From: Luidia sarsii
Lineage: Eukaryota; Echinodermata; Asteroidea; Paxillosida; Luidiidae
Length of the DNA stretch: 64,000 bases
Assembly (NCBI GenBank): GCA_949987565.1
Contig: OX465120.1
Span: 4,328,587 to 4,392,586 of the forward strand
Direction: 5' to 3'
The notes under the pieces are model-generated. The model ran no database searches and had not been told where the DNA came from. It saw nothing but the letters and a program-made list of their open reading frames with translations. Below, one piece after another: positions 18,470-29,073 of the stretch. Position numbers and translations under genes: made by a program. Position 1 is the first letter of the stretch, and the number at the start of each line of letters is the position of its first letter.

Positions 18470-18785
18470 ATTTTTTTATGGTTTAATTTTCATTTTACAT
18501 GCTTGGTGTATTAAGCAACTTTACTGTTGACCAATATCTACTTATTTATGTTATATTGAATGTATCTGTTATTCATATATATGTATAATACTGAATGTCT
18601 TTCTATTTGTGTGTATTTTTGTCTAAGTTTTATGTATCAGTAAGTGCATTTTAGGTCAATTATTGTTATTTTTGTTTTAACATTATATTAACGTATCTGT
18701 TAATTTGTACGTACAGCGCATTTGAACATGCATAATGAAATTTGCGCTTTAAAAATGAATTTAATAATAAAAATAATATTAATAT
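18470..18785. other. AT-rich sequence, no feature seen
   Basis: Mostly A+T with scattered TATGTAT motifs. No gene or element recognised. Confidence 0.4.
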
Positions 18786-18792
18786 AGAATGA

Positions 18793-19110
18793 GATCATGA
18801 CCTTAATATTCAGGAAGGGGATGACTAATCCTCACCTCATGAATACCTCTTTTCTTTCATTTTCCGTGTGGCTTTCTCCTTTGATCTCCCACCTCCCTCC
18901 CGTCCCTTTGATCCTCTCTACCCTTTTTTGTTAGTTTTCCCCAATCTCCCCTCCCTCGGTGTACATCTGCATCCCACTCCCTTCCCTTTTGTCCTTCCTC
19001 CGCCATGTGTGTCAGTTCTTTCCTTCCCCTGAGTGTTTGTCCTTGTCACTTTGCCTTTGAGAAAGGTCCTGCTATAGATCGAATTCGAAGTATCGGGCCC
19101 TCGAAATTTT
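18793..19110 (+). mobile_element. Truncated PLE 3' end
   Basis: Begins with the final PLE codons (DLNIQEGDD, stop, about 18795-18829). It continues through a CT-rich 3' UTR (CCCAATCTCCCCTCCCTCGG) and ends in a mutated tail motif at 19050-19100 (TTTGAGAAAGGTCCTGCTA, GATCGAA, GGGCCC). It matches the - strand copy at 430-700 across its length. Confidence 0.75.
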
Positions 19111-19569
19111 GAGATCAAGAAGAAGAGAGACAGACATAAAATGACCAAGTGCGAGTGAGGGAAAACAGACACGGGGATGGATTATAGACAGAGGACAGAC
19201 CTAAACAAAATAGTCGTCGAGATAGGCATTGATAGGTATATAGAGAGAGAGAGAGACAGGTACAGATAGACACGGGGTGTTGGTGGACGCTATACGAACA
19301 CAAGTCGAGTTGCTTGCTCTAATGTTTCCCCCGTTCCGTGGCAAATAATTACCTCTTGCATTGCCCCCATTCATTTCCTGCACGTTCATCCTCCTCCTCT
19401 CTCTAATCCCCTTAAGACGGCGGCCGTATACACGAGCCGGCATCCAACGGTCAGTTCTGACGGAGATTGCTTCCATCGCTAATAATTGGTATCGAAGTTC
19501 GCCCGCCATGGGTCCCAGCCCGTCGAGGCGACTGACCAGCTGGGCCGGGTCACTTTGGCAAATGACAAA

Positions 19570-19819
19570 TGTGACCCGGCACAGCATAATGAGGAATAAC
19601 CCCACTTTTGAGATTTTGAGGTGTTCTAATGATGTGAAAGAGTATACCGTTAGCTTTCAAACGATAAAAATATAATATCCTCTAATACTTAAAATTTCCG
19701 AAAATACAAAATAAGAACATTGATTTGTAATCGAATTGGGAAGATACTTTAACTTCAGGCGTTGTTTACTCAAAACGTGTTTTGGCGGGATATTCCTCAT
19801 GTCGTGGTGCCGGGTCACA
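19570..19819 (-). mobile_element. TGTGACCCGGCAC MITE, copy 1
   Basis: 250 bp beginning TGTGACCCGGCACA and ending TGCCGGGTCACA. The inverted ends extend about 35 bp (ATGAGGAATA-CCC). The family has eight copies here and encodes nothing. Confidence 0.85.
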
Positions 19820-19873
19820 AATGATTGCAATCTCTTCTAACCCCGAATCAAAAGGAAACGTGTTCAAATGAGG

Positions 19874-19929
19874 TTGGGAGAGAGAGAGTTGAAGAGAGAT
19901 TTTGAAAGTGAGAAAGTGAGAGAGAGGGA

Positions 19930-19964
<35 letters not shown>

Positions 19965-20022
19965 GGGGGGGGGGATAGAGAAAAAGAGAGAGAGAGGGGG
20001 GGGGGGGGGAGAGGGAGAGAAG
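19874..20022 (+). repeat. GA dinucleotide-rich repeat
   Basis: Runs of GAGAGA with G-runs at 19963-19972 and 19997-20009. Confidence 0.85.
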
Positions 20023-20358
20023 CCTGATCCCGAGACTAAGCCTTCATTTCTTAAGCGGCCATAGGATTGCCAATCAAATCTTCACTTTTGTTTCGTTCTA
20101 TTAAGTACGAGTGGAATACAAGCCAAAAGCAATTGACATCAGATCACAGTGCGGTTTGCAATCCAGTTTACATGCACAGGGAAGACTTTTCCTGCTTAGC
20201 AGATGTCCACGACTTATAAGCGGCTCTATGAAATTTGGCCCAGGTCTTGAAACGACAGCTCCCTCTAGCGGCGCCGTCGGCAACCAATAATAGCCTGGAG
20301 TGATTTACCTCCTTCCCTGTACTGCGATGGCTGCTATATACCGGTCAGCTGCCGTTGC

Positions 20359-20467
20359 TTAGCGACGGCCCTCTACGTCCTCCAGGTATTGCGTCATTAG
20401 TCTCCTGACGAAGTCGCTTTCGGCACCGTCCAGGTTGTACAGGTCGTTCTCGAAGGCCTTTTTTAAT
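20359..20467 (-). CDS. Candidate terminal exon, unknown protein
   Basis: On the - strand, AAACTGTTCAG precedes a 109-nt exon. It starts with one base completing a codon, then encodes LKKAFENDLYNLDGAESDFV followed by RRLMTQYLEDVEGRR, and ends at TAA (20359-20361). Codon use is GC-ending and strongly gene-like (CTG, GAC, GAG, GTC), in contrast to its surroundings. The peptide is acidic and amphipathic, suggesting a helical C-terminus, but I do not recognise the family. An alternative acceptor at GATTAAAAAAG would start at AFEND. A PLE tail sits just upstream of the acceptor (20480-20795). A second exon with its own stop lies 1.9 kb upstream on the same strand (22387-22482), so the two may be alternative last exons of one gene or belong to different genes. 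Confidence 0.5.
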
Positions 20468-20479
20468 CTGAACAGTTTG

Positions 20480-20795
20480 AAACAAAGGTGATATACAAAA
20501 ATGTTGCAAACTGCTTACTGACTAAAATTACCAAAATGTAAATCTAAAATTTAGTGGGCCTGACGTTTCAATCCTAGCAGGACCTTTCTCAAAGGCAGAG
20601 TGACAAGGACAAAACAGATACATGTACACGAAGGAAGGGGGGAGAGAGTGAATAGGACACGGATGAGAAACAAAGGACAAAGAGTGAAGCTGGTAGGGAG
20701 AGATCAAAGGGAAGGGCAAGGGGTAGGGTAGGGATTAGTGACAGGAGGGGGAAAGATCAAAGAGAAGGGCAAGGAGTGGGGTAGGGATTAGTGTC
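20480..20795 (-). mobile_element. PLE 3' end beside a splice acceptor
   Basis: The tail core (GAGAAAGGTCC, GATTGAAACGTCAGGCCC) is at 20553-20597. The CT-rich PLE 3' UTR extends to about 20790. The usual downstream flank (CAGTAAGCAGTTTGCAACAT, TTTTTGTATATCA) reaches 20490, some 20 bp from the acceptor of the exon at 20359-20467. Confidence 0.7.
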
Positions 20796-21119
20796 ACTAA
20801 TCGTTGCGGCCCAAATACCACAAATACTTTACAGACAGAAAAGTCTTAATAGAAATGCAAATAAGTGAAGGTACGGTCTATAAAAGCCAGAGGCTTGGAC
20901 GAGAAAACCCCAGTGTACATTTTGTGCCGGAATATCCAAACCCGAACACATGCATGTAGTAACCTTGTATAGTAACTTTATATAACGGAGGGGATGGCTG
21001 AACATAACTTAGTTTCAACGAAACGAGCACCTGTAGGGAATATGATGGAGTACAGTATATTGGACATTGAAAAAAGAAAGAATAAATCATATTTTTTAAC
21101 ACAAAGTTTTTAAAACACG
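20796..21119. other. Unannotated sequence
   Basis: Begins with a small palindrome ATTAGTGTCACTAAT at about 20786-20800. No other feature seen. Confidence 0.35.
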
Positions 21120-21325
21120 AAGCCTTCTTCTTCTTCTTCGTCCTCTTCTTCTTCACCTTCTTCTTCTTCATCATCTACATCTTCTTCTTCTCCTTCTTCC
21201 TATTCTTCTTCTTCACCTTCTTCTTCTTCATCATCTACATCTTCTTTTTCTTCTTCTTCGTTTTCTTCTTCTCCATCTCCTAGTCACTTTCCCCTCCTCC
21301 TTCTCCTGCTCCTGCCCTTCTTCCC
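21120..21325 (-). repeat. CTT/GAA trinucleotide-rich repeat
   Basis: CTTCTTCTT runs. A block ending in TTCATCATCTACATCTTC is duplicated (copies near 21165 and 21227). Confidence 0.8.
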
Positions 21326-22067
21326 CTCTCCTGTTTTAGATTTGTAAGCTGTAGGGGTTTGCCTCTCATGATCATCTGCCACCCAGGAGTTGAAACGAAA
21401 TTTTACGCGCGCACTGTGTACACAACACTCAAACAACTTTAGGGCAAACCGTGTGTCATTAATGCGCCAAGTGTATCCACAGTCACGAAGCGAACCCTTC
21501 TCAACCAAAGAGAGATGGGCGTGTATTGCCATTCCGTCCCAATGTTTAACGATGGAAACAACTGGTTGGATTGTCGGTGTGCGAATAAGGCGTATGGCTT
21601 GCACACACACGAGTCTATGAACGCTGCAAGTGACTGGCTGTAGACAAATCCCCTATAAAATAATTCCATTGAAATTTTGGCCAATGAGTGAACATTAATC
21701 CAGACTGTTTTTGATCGTTTGCCAGGGTGGGAAATAGCCCACCACTCCACGTTGTGAAGTATTTGAGACGGTAAAAAACAAATTGTGACCAAGGTCGGCA
21801 CAAAACACATAAACAAATTATGATTAATCAAATAGCATAAAATTTTGCATCGATGATGAGAAGGTGTTTCAGCAGGCGTCTGTCCTAACTGATGCATGGT
21901 TAAACACTGTATTCTGAGTGCTTTGCACGATTGCCTTCTGGGCAAGAAATGTAGGCAGCTTGGGCGGGATTCGAACCTGCGACTCCTGCTTTCTGGCAAG
22001 CACCCGGACTGAGCACACAGTGTTGAAATACGTGTCGAGTATACGGCAGGTGCCTGCTGAAGTCTAG
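21326..22067. other. Unannotated sequence
   Basis: Overlapping - strand frames up to 186 codons (21439-21999) show no domain and contain no splice-supported exon that I can identify. Confidence 0.35.
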
Positions 22068-22093
22068 TTTATTCTTCTGGACGCAAGATCATA

Positions 22094-22345
22094 TGTGACC
22101 CGGCACAATGACATGAAGAATATCCCACCAAAACACCTTTTGAGTGAACAACGCCTGAAGTTAAAGTATTTTCACAATTCGATTACAAATCAATTTTCTT
22201 CTTTTGGTATTTTCGGAAATTTTAAGTATTAGAGGATTTTATATTTTGATATCATTTGAAAGCTAATTGTATACTATTTCACATCATTAGAAAACCTCAA
22301 AAATTTAAAAGTGGGGTTATCCTCATTATGCTGTACCGGGTCACA
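22094..22345 (+). mobile_element. TGTGACCCGGCAC MITE, copy 2
   Basis: 252 bp with the family's ends (right end TACCGGGTCACA). It is flanked by a 24-bp direct repeat with one mismatch, TTTATTCTTCTGGAYGCAAG followed by ATCA, at 22068-22091 and 22346-22369. No such long flank is seen at other copies. Confidence 0.85.
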
Positions 22346-22386
22346 TTTATTCTTCTGGATGCAAGATCAAATTAATTCGTGGTCTC

Positions 22387-22482
22387 CTACCCGCCACGTT
22401 TGCCGACCGACTGCATCCTCTCGTCCAGGTAGCTCTGCAGCTCTCGTTGCCTCTGCCTCGCCTGGGCTGCATTGTACGTGGC
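22387..22482 (-). CDS. Candidate terminal exon, unknown protein
   Basis: On the - strand, the acceptor ATGATTTCTTCCAG precedes a 96-nt, phase 0 exon encoding ATYNAAQARQRQRELQSYLD then ERMQSVGKRGG and a TAG stop (22387-22389). The peptide is rich in Gln, Arg and Glu with heptad-like spacing, suggesting the end of a coiled coil. Codon use is gene-like. An upstream acceptor (AAGGTTAG) would add DNDFFQ in the same frame and could be the true start. The product is not recognised. The gene body would lie at higher coordinates, but I found no matching upstream exons before the repeat-rich region. Confidence 0.5.
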   Translation of the reverse strand, partial: ATYNAAQARQRQRELQSYLDERMQSVGKRGG

Positions 22483-22554
22483 CTGGAAGAAATCATTGTC
22501 CCCTAACCTTTTCTCTCTGAAGAAAAGAAGACGAAGGAAAAGAGGAAGAGGAAG

Positions 22555-22720
22555 AAGATTTTTTTTTTACTTTTCAAATGGAGACTTTATTTCAAATCCA
22601 TTTGGTATGAATTAACATACAGTACATGAATGTAGACAAATAATGAACATACATGTACGAACAGTATAAACAGCAATGTACAAATTTAAACAAGTAATAG
22701 AATTTTGTGTTTGAAACGAA
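22555..22720 (-). mobile_element. LINE 3' tail inserted in GAA repeat
   Basis: On the - strand GAAATAAAGTCTCCATTTG is followed by AAAAGTAAAAAAAAAATC and then TTCTTCC repeats. This is the same 3' end as in the L1/Tx1-like element at 35801-37572 and the short copy at 40351-40430. Both sides are GAA/TTC-rich. Confidence 0.6.
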
Positions 22721-23185
22721 AGAGGAGGAAGAAGAAGACGACGACGAAGAAGAAGAAGACAAAGAAGACAAAAAAGAAAAAGAAGAAGAAAAAGAAAAGG
22801 AAAAAGAAGAAGAAAAAGAAAAAGAAAAAGAAAAAGAAAAAGAAAAAAAAAGAGAAAGAAAAAGAAAAAGAAAAAGAAAAAGAAAAAGAAAAAGAAAAAG
22901 AAAAAGAAAAAGAAAAAGAAAAAGAAAAAGAAAAAGAAAAAGAAAAAAGATGAGGAACAATAAAAAGAAGAAGACGAACACGACAAGAACAAGAGGAAAG
23001 GAAGAAGGGGAAAGGGGAGAAGGAGGAGGAGAAGGAGGAGGAGGAGAAGAACAACAACGAGGTTAGAAGAAGAAAAGGAAGTTCAAGAATAAGATGAAGA
23101 AAAAAAATAACAAGAACAATAGCAAGAAGAGGAATACAAAGAAGATGACCAAGAAGAAGAAGAAGAACGAGAAGAAGAGAAATTG
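22721..23185 (+). repeat. GAA, GAAAAA and GGA microsatellite cluster
   Basis: A pure (GAAAAA)n array lies at about 22855-22946, surrounded by (GAA)n, (GAC)n and GGAGGA. The purine bias is nearly complete. Confidence 0.9.
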
Positions 23186-24988
23186 TCAGAGTAATGCAGT
23201 GAGAGCAAGCACATAATCTTATGCACTAAGAGTGCAAAAGCTTTCGTAACAACAGCATCTTTCTATTGGACTAATCTTGAAACCTGACGGGGCACTATTA
23301 ACTGGTTGGCCCATAATTATGAGTATCTGATACAATCTCGTGTCTAAGGCTGCCTATAAAATGAGATGTTTCACTTTCGGAAAGCATGTGCACTCTCCGT
23401 CATCAGGAAACTGGAAAAGTAGGAAAGAACATTAAAACAGCACAGATGGCGTAGATCCTACTCTATTACTAGTCTTTATTAAGGTAAATCAACTAAAGTT
23501 AACGCAAATGTGCATCAGAGAACAGGAAATTCATTTTGGTATACGTTTCGTTAAACTTGGGCTCTGCGTGCAAACACAGTCGGGGAGCCGGATATCTGCT
23601 TGCTGATGATTTTGCCAGGTCATGATCAACGTTTATCCACACTCTGGCAAACATCAAACATGTTTGGAAATGTGCATACAGTAGGGTGAAACATAAGCAA
23701 CGAATCTGAGATAATTTCTATATACGTAATCGCCCAGGAATATAATCATTGTGCATGTTAGGCTATAGCTTTGTCCGCTAGTTTGTACACGCGGACAACA
23801 GGGCAGGCTATCTCGACCGGCCTAAAGCAAATAGGCTCATTACCTGGACAATACGGGCGAACTACCGCTTAAACTATCAAATATCTCGTATGTCTGTGTG
23901 CTGTCTGAAACGCAATTCTCGTTTGCCGTTTCGTCTCGTCTTTCGATACTCCTTAAAAAAAAAGGAAAACTATGAAATTCGATCACGGAGTCAATTCGAG
24001 GGGGATGTACCATGCGTGCGCCCCCGCAATACTGAGAATATCGTTTTTTATTGTGTTATCATTTTACGGCAGGTGGCCTGTTCTTTCGAGGTTGGGAAAC
24101 TTTCTGATTAGGACTACTGAGCTGCAAGACATTATGAGTGATGCTTTATCCCCCCACCCCTTCCTCGCAACATAAGCCGTGTGTGTTTTGCCTAAGGCCT
24201 TGTTTCAGTATCTACCCTCTTCCCGTTCGTTTACCCCTCTTAACGGTCAATCAGTACCTAATCGTGCGCTACATTCGGCGAGCCGCATGCAATGCTATAA
24301 CGATACCGATAGCTGGGCCTATTATACGCAATATTTTTCAGTCGGGGTCTTGCCGCAAAGGCAACAATGGCTGTAGCTTTGATGTTTCGTTTGCTTCTGA
24401 TTATCCGCCCACGGTAGGCAATTATACATCGGATAACCGTCGCCTTACAACCGAAGCCTCTCTGTTCTCCACGTCCCAGAGGTAGATCAGTGTTTTATTT
24501 GTTTTCTATCGGTCGATTTTCCTTCCATCGCTTGTGTGTCCGTTTCAAAAGATTGTCGCAAGAAAAGCGGCAACGAATGAACCGGTTGCTAGAGGCAGAG
24601 ACCTGGATTTCGTTGAACTGCCAGAAACGGGAAGAAATGTTCAATATGCTTGAACCGTTTGGTCCACGTTCCATCGTTAATATCTTGAGAAGAATGACAA
24701 TATTATAACCCCCAGTTTAGGAAAAATTGTCTTCCAGAATTGAAGCGATGTAAATGCTGGAAAGGGCGCCATCATAGGAATGGAGAACACATGCATATAG
24801 TGGGAGCGCTGCTACGCAAAACCAGAGTCCTTTGCACATCCACTGGAATAATTTCAAACTCAATCAACTCTTTTTGTTTTATAAATCCACGCAAAAAAAC
24901 CGCAAAGTGGGTGATAGCTTCAGCTCATTTGGTTCGAACCCAATGCATTGGTTGAATGCTAAAGGGAACCGGCATTGTATTGATGATA
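23186..24988. other. Unannotated sequence
   Basis: 1.8 kb with no recognised exon or repeat. Frames such as 24138-24485 have no domain. Upstream exons of the - strand candidate at 22387-22482 would be expected here or further right, but none is convincing. Confidence 0.35.
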
Positions 24989-25092
24989 TGTGACCCGGCA
25001 CAGCATAATGAGAAATAACCCCACTTTTTAAATGTTTAAGGTTTTCTAATGATGTGACAGAAATAGTATACATTTAGCTTTCAAATGATATC
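24989..25092 (-). mobile_element. TGTGACCCGGCAC MITE, copy 3 (truncated)
   Basis: Only the first 104 bp (TGTGACCCGGCACAGC to CAAATGATATC) are present. The element is cut off exactly where the CT-rich repeat region starts. Confidence 0.8.
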
Positions 25093-26580
25093 GTGCGAGC
25101 TTATCTGTTATATCTCTCTGTCTCTCATTTCTCTCTGTCAGTGTGTCTCTTTCTCTCTGTCTCTGTTTTACTCTATTTCTTTCCGTCATTTATTTTCAGT
25201 CTTTATCTCTTCCTCTCTATCCGCCTTTTCTCTGTATTTCCAACTCTATATGTCTCTCTCAGTCTCTCCCTATCTCCCATCTCTCAACCTTCTCTTCCCC
25301 ACTCTATCTGTCTCTCTCACTCTCTCACTCTCTCCCATCTCTCAACCTTCTCTTCCCCACTCTATCTGTCTCTCTCACTCTCTCCCTCTCTCCCATCTCT
25401 CAACCTTCTCTTCCCCACTCTATCTGTCTCTCTCCCTCTCTCCATCTCTCCCCTCTCTCAACCTTCTCTTCCCCACTCTATCTGTCTCTCTCACTCTCTC
25501 CCTCTCTCCCATCTCTCAACCTTCTCTTCCCCACTCTATCTGTCTCTCTCACTCTCTCCCTCTCTCCCATCTCTCAACCTTCTCTTCCCCACTCTATCTG
25601 TCTCTCTCACTCTCTCCCTCTCTCCCATCTCTCAACCTTCTCTTCCCCACTCTATCTGTCTCTCTCCCTCTCTCCCTCTCTCCCCTCTCTCAACCTTCTC
25701 TTCCCCACTCTATCTGTCTCTCTCCCTCTCTCCCTCTCTCCCCGCTCTCAACCTTCTCTTTCCCACTCTATCTGTCTCTCTCCCCCTCTCTCCCATCTCT
25801 CAACCTTCTCTTTCCCACTCTATCTGTCTCTCTCACTCTCCCCCTCTCTCCCATCTCTCAACCTTCTCTTCCCCACTCTATCTGTCTCTCTCACTCTCTC
25901 CCTCTCTCCCCGCTCTCAACCTTCTCTTTCCCACTCTATCTGTCTCTCCCCCCCTCTCTCCCATCTCTCAACCTTCTCTTTCCCACTCTATCTGTCTCTC
26001 TCACTCTCCCCCTCTCTCCCATCTCTCAACCTTCTCTTCCCCACTCTATCTGTCTCTCTCACTCTCTCCCTCTCTCCCCTTTCTCAACCTTCTCTTTCCC
26101 ACTCTATCTGTCTCTCTCTCTCCCCCTCTCTCCCCTCTCTCAACCTTCTCTTTCCCACTCTATCTGTCTCTCTCACTCTCCCTCTCTCCCATCTATCAAC
26201 CTTCTCTTTCCCACTCTATCTGTCTCTCTCTCCCCCTCTCTCCCCTCTGCCAACCTTCTCTTTCCCACTCTATCTGTCTCTCTCACTCTCTCCCTCTCTC
26301 CCCTCTCTCAACCTTCTCTTTCCCACTCTATCTGTCTCTCTCTCCCCCTCTCTCCCCTCTCTCAACCTTCTCTTTCCCACTCTATCTGTCTCTCTCTCCC
26401 CCTCTCTCACCTCTCTCAACCTTCTCTTTCCCACTCTATCTGTCTCTCTCACTCTCCCTCTCTCCCATCTATCAACCTTCTCTTTCCCACTCTATCTGTC
26501 TCTCTCTCCCCCTCTCTCCCCTCTGCCAACCTTCTCTTTCCCACTCTATCTGTCCCTCACACTCTCCCGCTTTCTCTCTC
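25093..26580 (+). repeat. CT-rich minisatellite, ~58-bp unit
   Basis: More than 20 units of 52-58 bp, each containing CAACCTTCTCTT(C/T)CCCACTC then TATCTGTCTCTC and variable CTCTCC runs. From left to right a C in the early units becomes T (CTTCCCC to CTTTCCC), and the units shorten. All three + strand frames stay open for about 500 codons because the unit lacks stops. Confidence 0.95.
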
Positions 26581-27209
26581 ACCCACTCTCTTTCTTTTCT
26601 CGCCCAAATGTGTGGAATCGTCAGCTCGGTTTTCAATCAAGAGTTGGGATTCGGCCAGACAGCGCGTAATCCCTTGGCGCTGTGCGAACCATAATTCGAG
26701 TCGGAATAGCCTCGAGTGGGAGACTAGCACAGACGCCCGCATCACCGTACGAGGGTCTACACCCTATACAGTATTCTATTCTGTTATCTTTCTCCCTCTC
26801 TTTCTCGACAAATCCCCCAATTTAAACGCACGACGCCGCGCGGCTGCCCCGCAAAACCGCGGATGAAGGAGTCTACACAGCCGTGCATCCGAAACCTGCA
26901 ATGTCTTATTGATGCGCGCTAGTCTCCACCTCCAGGCGCTCAGAGAGAGATGACTTAGAGGAGAGTAGATCATCGAGGTTCAGATTCTGAACTGCTCCGC
27001 GTAGACAGAGCAAGCTAATAATTTTTCGAGCCTGTCCTCCTACTCTGAACGCTCGCTCAGAGACGGTAGAGGGAGGGACTAAGGAGAAGGGTGGTGCCGG
27101 GGTTTTGCCGTGCTGAAGGAATGGGGATGACTGAGCACCGACTCTCTCCGATCGACGACCCGGTTCTCGTATACGGGCATTACGCTACGAACGCTATATC
27201 CTTGGCAAG
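26581..27209. other. Unannotated sequence
   Basis: No gene recognised. The part around 26720-27060 is CpG-containing and non-repetitive. Confidence 0.3.
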
Positions 27210-27420
27210 AATACGTTCGGATCATCAATCCTCCATGACAATAATGTGGTTTGGGTTTCGGGACAGTAGGATCCAACGAAATCCTATTGAAAACCTTTTG
27301 AAAACGGTCCTTTCTTAAAAAGAAGGGTCTACCATAAGCTTCAATGCCAAGCCCTCTGAAATCTTAATGAGTCCTTTGTTAAGGGAAGGGTTATGGGATT
27401 CCATTGATATTCATGGATGT
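27210..27420 (-). repeat. Diverged copy of the PI3-kinase intron repeat
   Basis: The - strand matches 7590-7745 in order: CCCATAACCC, AACAAAGGACTCATTA, TTGGCATTG, TATGGTAGACCCTTCTTTTT, GGACCGTTTTCAAAAGG, TTTCGTTGGATCCTACT. Confidence 0.55.
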
Positions 27421-27478
27421 TAACGAACGGATGAAAGGAATGCCAATGTGCGAGAGATTTACCTGCGGGGTGTCCGTG

Positions 27479-27508
<30 letters not shown>
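27479..27508. repeat. (TA)n microsatellite
   Basis: About 14 uninterrupted TA units. Confidence 0.95.
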
Positions 27509-27512
<4 letters not shown>

Positions 27513-27777
27513 ATCGATGTCGACAATCTCATGATTGACGGTTATGCTCGCATGTTGCCTCTCAGGATGGTCGAAGCGAAATCGTGTCGGGAATTGCACG
27601 GGAAACTTGGATCTTTTCCCTTTGCACATTGCAATAATACAGCAGCAACATCGGAAATCGCTTACACTGACTTAGATGATCTGAAGTTATGAAGATGTAG
27701 AAGGGGTTGACGTTTCGAGTCAAGCAGAATCATTCTTAGAATCTGGATGGACATCTGCGTAAAGGCAGCAGAGTTTG

Positions 27778-27945
27778 CTGTCTCCTAACGACGGGTAGAG
27801 TATACACACTACCCGAAACGTTGGGTTACCGGCTCTTTTCAGTGGCACGCTAGCGCCCAATCTCGAAAGAGTAGGGCTACATGGTGTCACCGCAAAACCT
27901 TCCACTCAGTATTTCCACCACGCAAACCTTATCGTGCATTTACGT
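27778..27945 (+). mobile_element. Structured retroelement tail (family H), copy 4
   Basis: CTC-CTAACGA at 27782-27791, stem GGGTAG/CTACCC (27793-27814), GAAACGTT-GGG to 27825, then GGCTCTTTTCAGTGGC, ATGGTGTCACCGCAAAACC and a terminal CACCACGCAAACCTT. The stem shows compensatory changes compared with copy 1. Confidence 0.7.
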
Positions 27946-28440
27946 TTTTGCAATGGCACCCTTTTCTTGATCATCTTAGTGCTGCGAGACGTGTTCTAGG
28001 TTGTGATAGATTGTGGACGAACTGTGTCGTTTGTAGAAAGTGGAGTTGAAAAAGCCTCGGACCAGCATCGTCTCGCATCAGCTTCGATTCAATTCTCAGG
28101 AAATATTCAATCAGGGAGAGTTAATCATTAGACGTAATGGAACCTCGTTTATTTGCCGACCCCTTAATTTGCCCCCCCCCTTTTTTCCAACACGACTTTC
28201 CTCTGCACGGATTCACCTCTTTATTTTCTGCACTCGTCCATCAAAACCTCTGATAAGGTGAAACTGGGGTCGTGGAATTTACTCTTTCCATTAAATCTAG
28301 AGGCTTTTTAAATCAGATTTTCATGCCATAGTGGTAGTCAGAGTAGATTATTTCAGAAAACACTGTGATTTGTTTCGCTAACCCCCTGCATGAACACATA
28401 GGACAATCCTTTTTCAACGCAAATTGGTATCATTTCCAAT
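27946..28440. other. Unannotated sequence
   Basis: A C-run/T-run pair lies at 28172-28187. Nothing else recognised. Confidence 0.3.
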
Positions 28441-28444
28441 TATA

Positions 28445-28697
28445 TGTGACCCGGCACCACGACATGAGGAATATCCCACCAAAACACTTTTTGAGTAAAC
28501 AACGCCTGAAGTTAGATTATCTTCCCAATTCGATTACAAATAAATGTTCTTATTTTGTATTTTCGGAAATTTTAAGTATTAGAGGATATTATATTTTGAT
28601 ATCATTTGAAAGCTAATGGTATACTCTTTCACATTCATTAGAAAACCTCAAAATCTGAAAAGTGGGGTTATTCCTCATTATGCTGTGCCGGGTCACA
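28445..28697 (+). mobile_element. TGTGACCCGGCAC MITE, copy 4
   Basis: 253 bp, complete, TGTGACCCGGCAC to GTGCCGGGTCACA, embedded in ATA/TAT flanks. Confidence 0.9.
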
Positions 28698-29073
28698 TAT
28701 GTAATATTCGGGCGGCTATTGTTGGCTTATTTTTTTGTGATGACTTACCGATGTTCCTCTGTGCACTTTGTCATGCCAGCCAGCAGAAGCACCACGCCAC
28801 ACACGGCAAGCAATGTAAGCTGCGTCATTATCGGTCTAGCAAAGGAATAGCGAGAGAATACCACTGACATGTCATTCTCGTTGCAGCTAAATTGCAAAAA
28901 GATATTATCGAATGAGCACAGAGAAAAGGTGCACACAATGTTAACAGTAACATACAGTTATCAAAGGAATATTTTGATATCCTTGCCCGAAATCCGTAGA
29001 AGGAAATCATTTTGATACCACTCTCAAACTCACATATTACTAACAAAATTACGTTGCCAGAATAATATAACTG

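Noticed and set aside
25276..26560. CRISPR-like array
   Set aside because: Units are contiguous low-complexity repeats without unique spacers, in a eukaryotic context.
25085..26866. 593-codon open frame (plus 533 and 508 codons in the other + frames)
   Set aside because: All three frames are open through the same CT minisatellite; composition is Ser/Leu/Pro only and the frames follow the repeat unit.
28616..28867. Recurring short peptide GVIPHYAVPGHI in several frames (also at 19361, 29780, 30869, 49351)
   Set aside because: It is the translation of the right end of the TGTGACCCGGCAC MITE, so the conservation is of DNA and not of protein.
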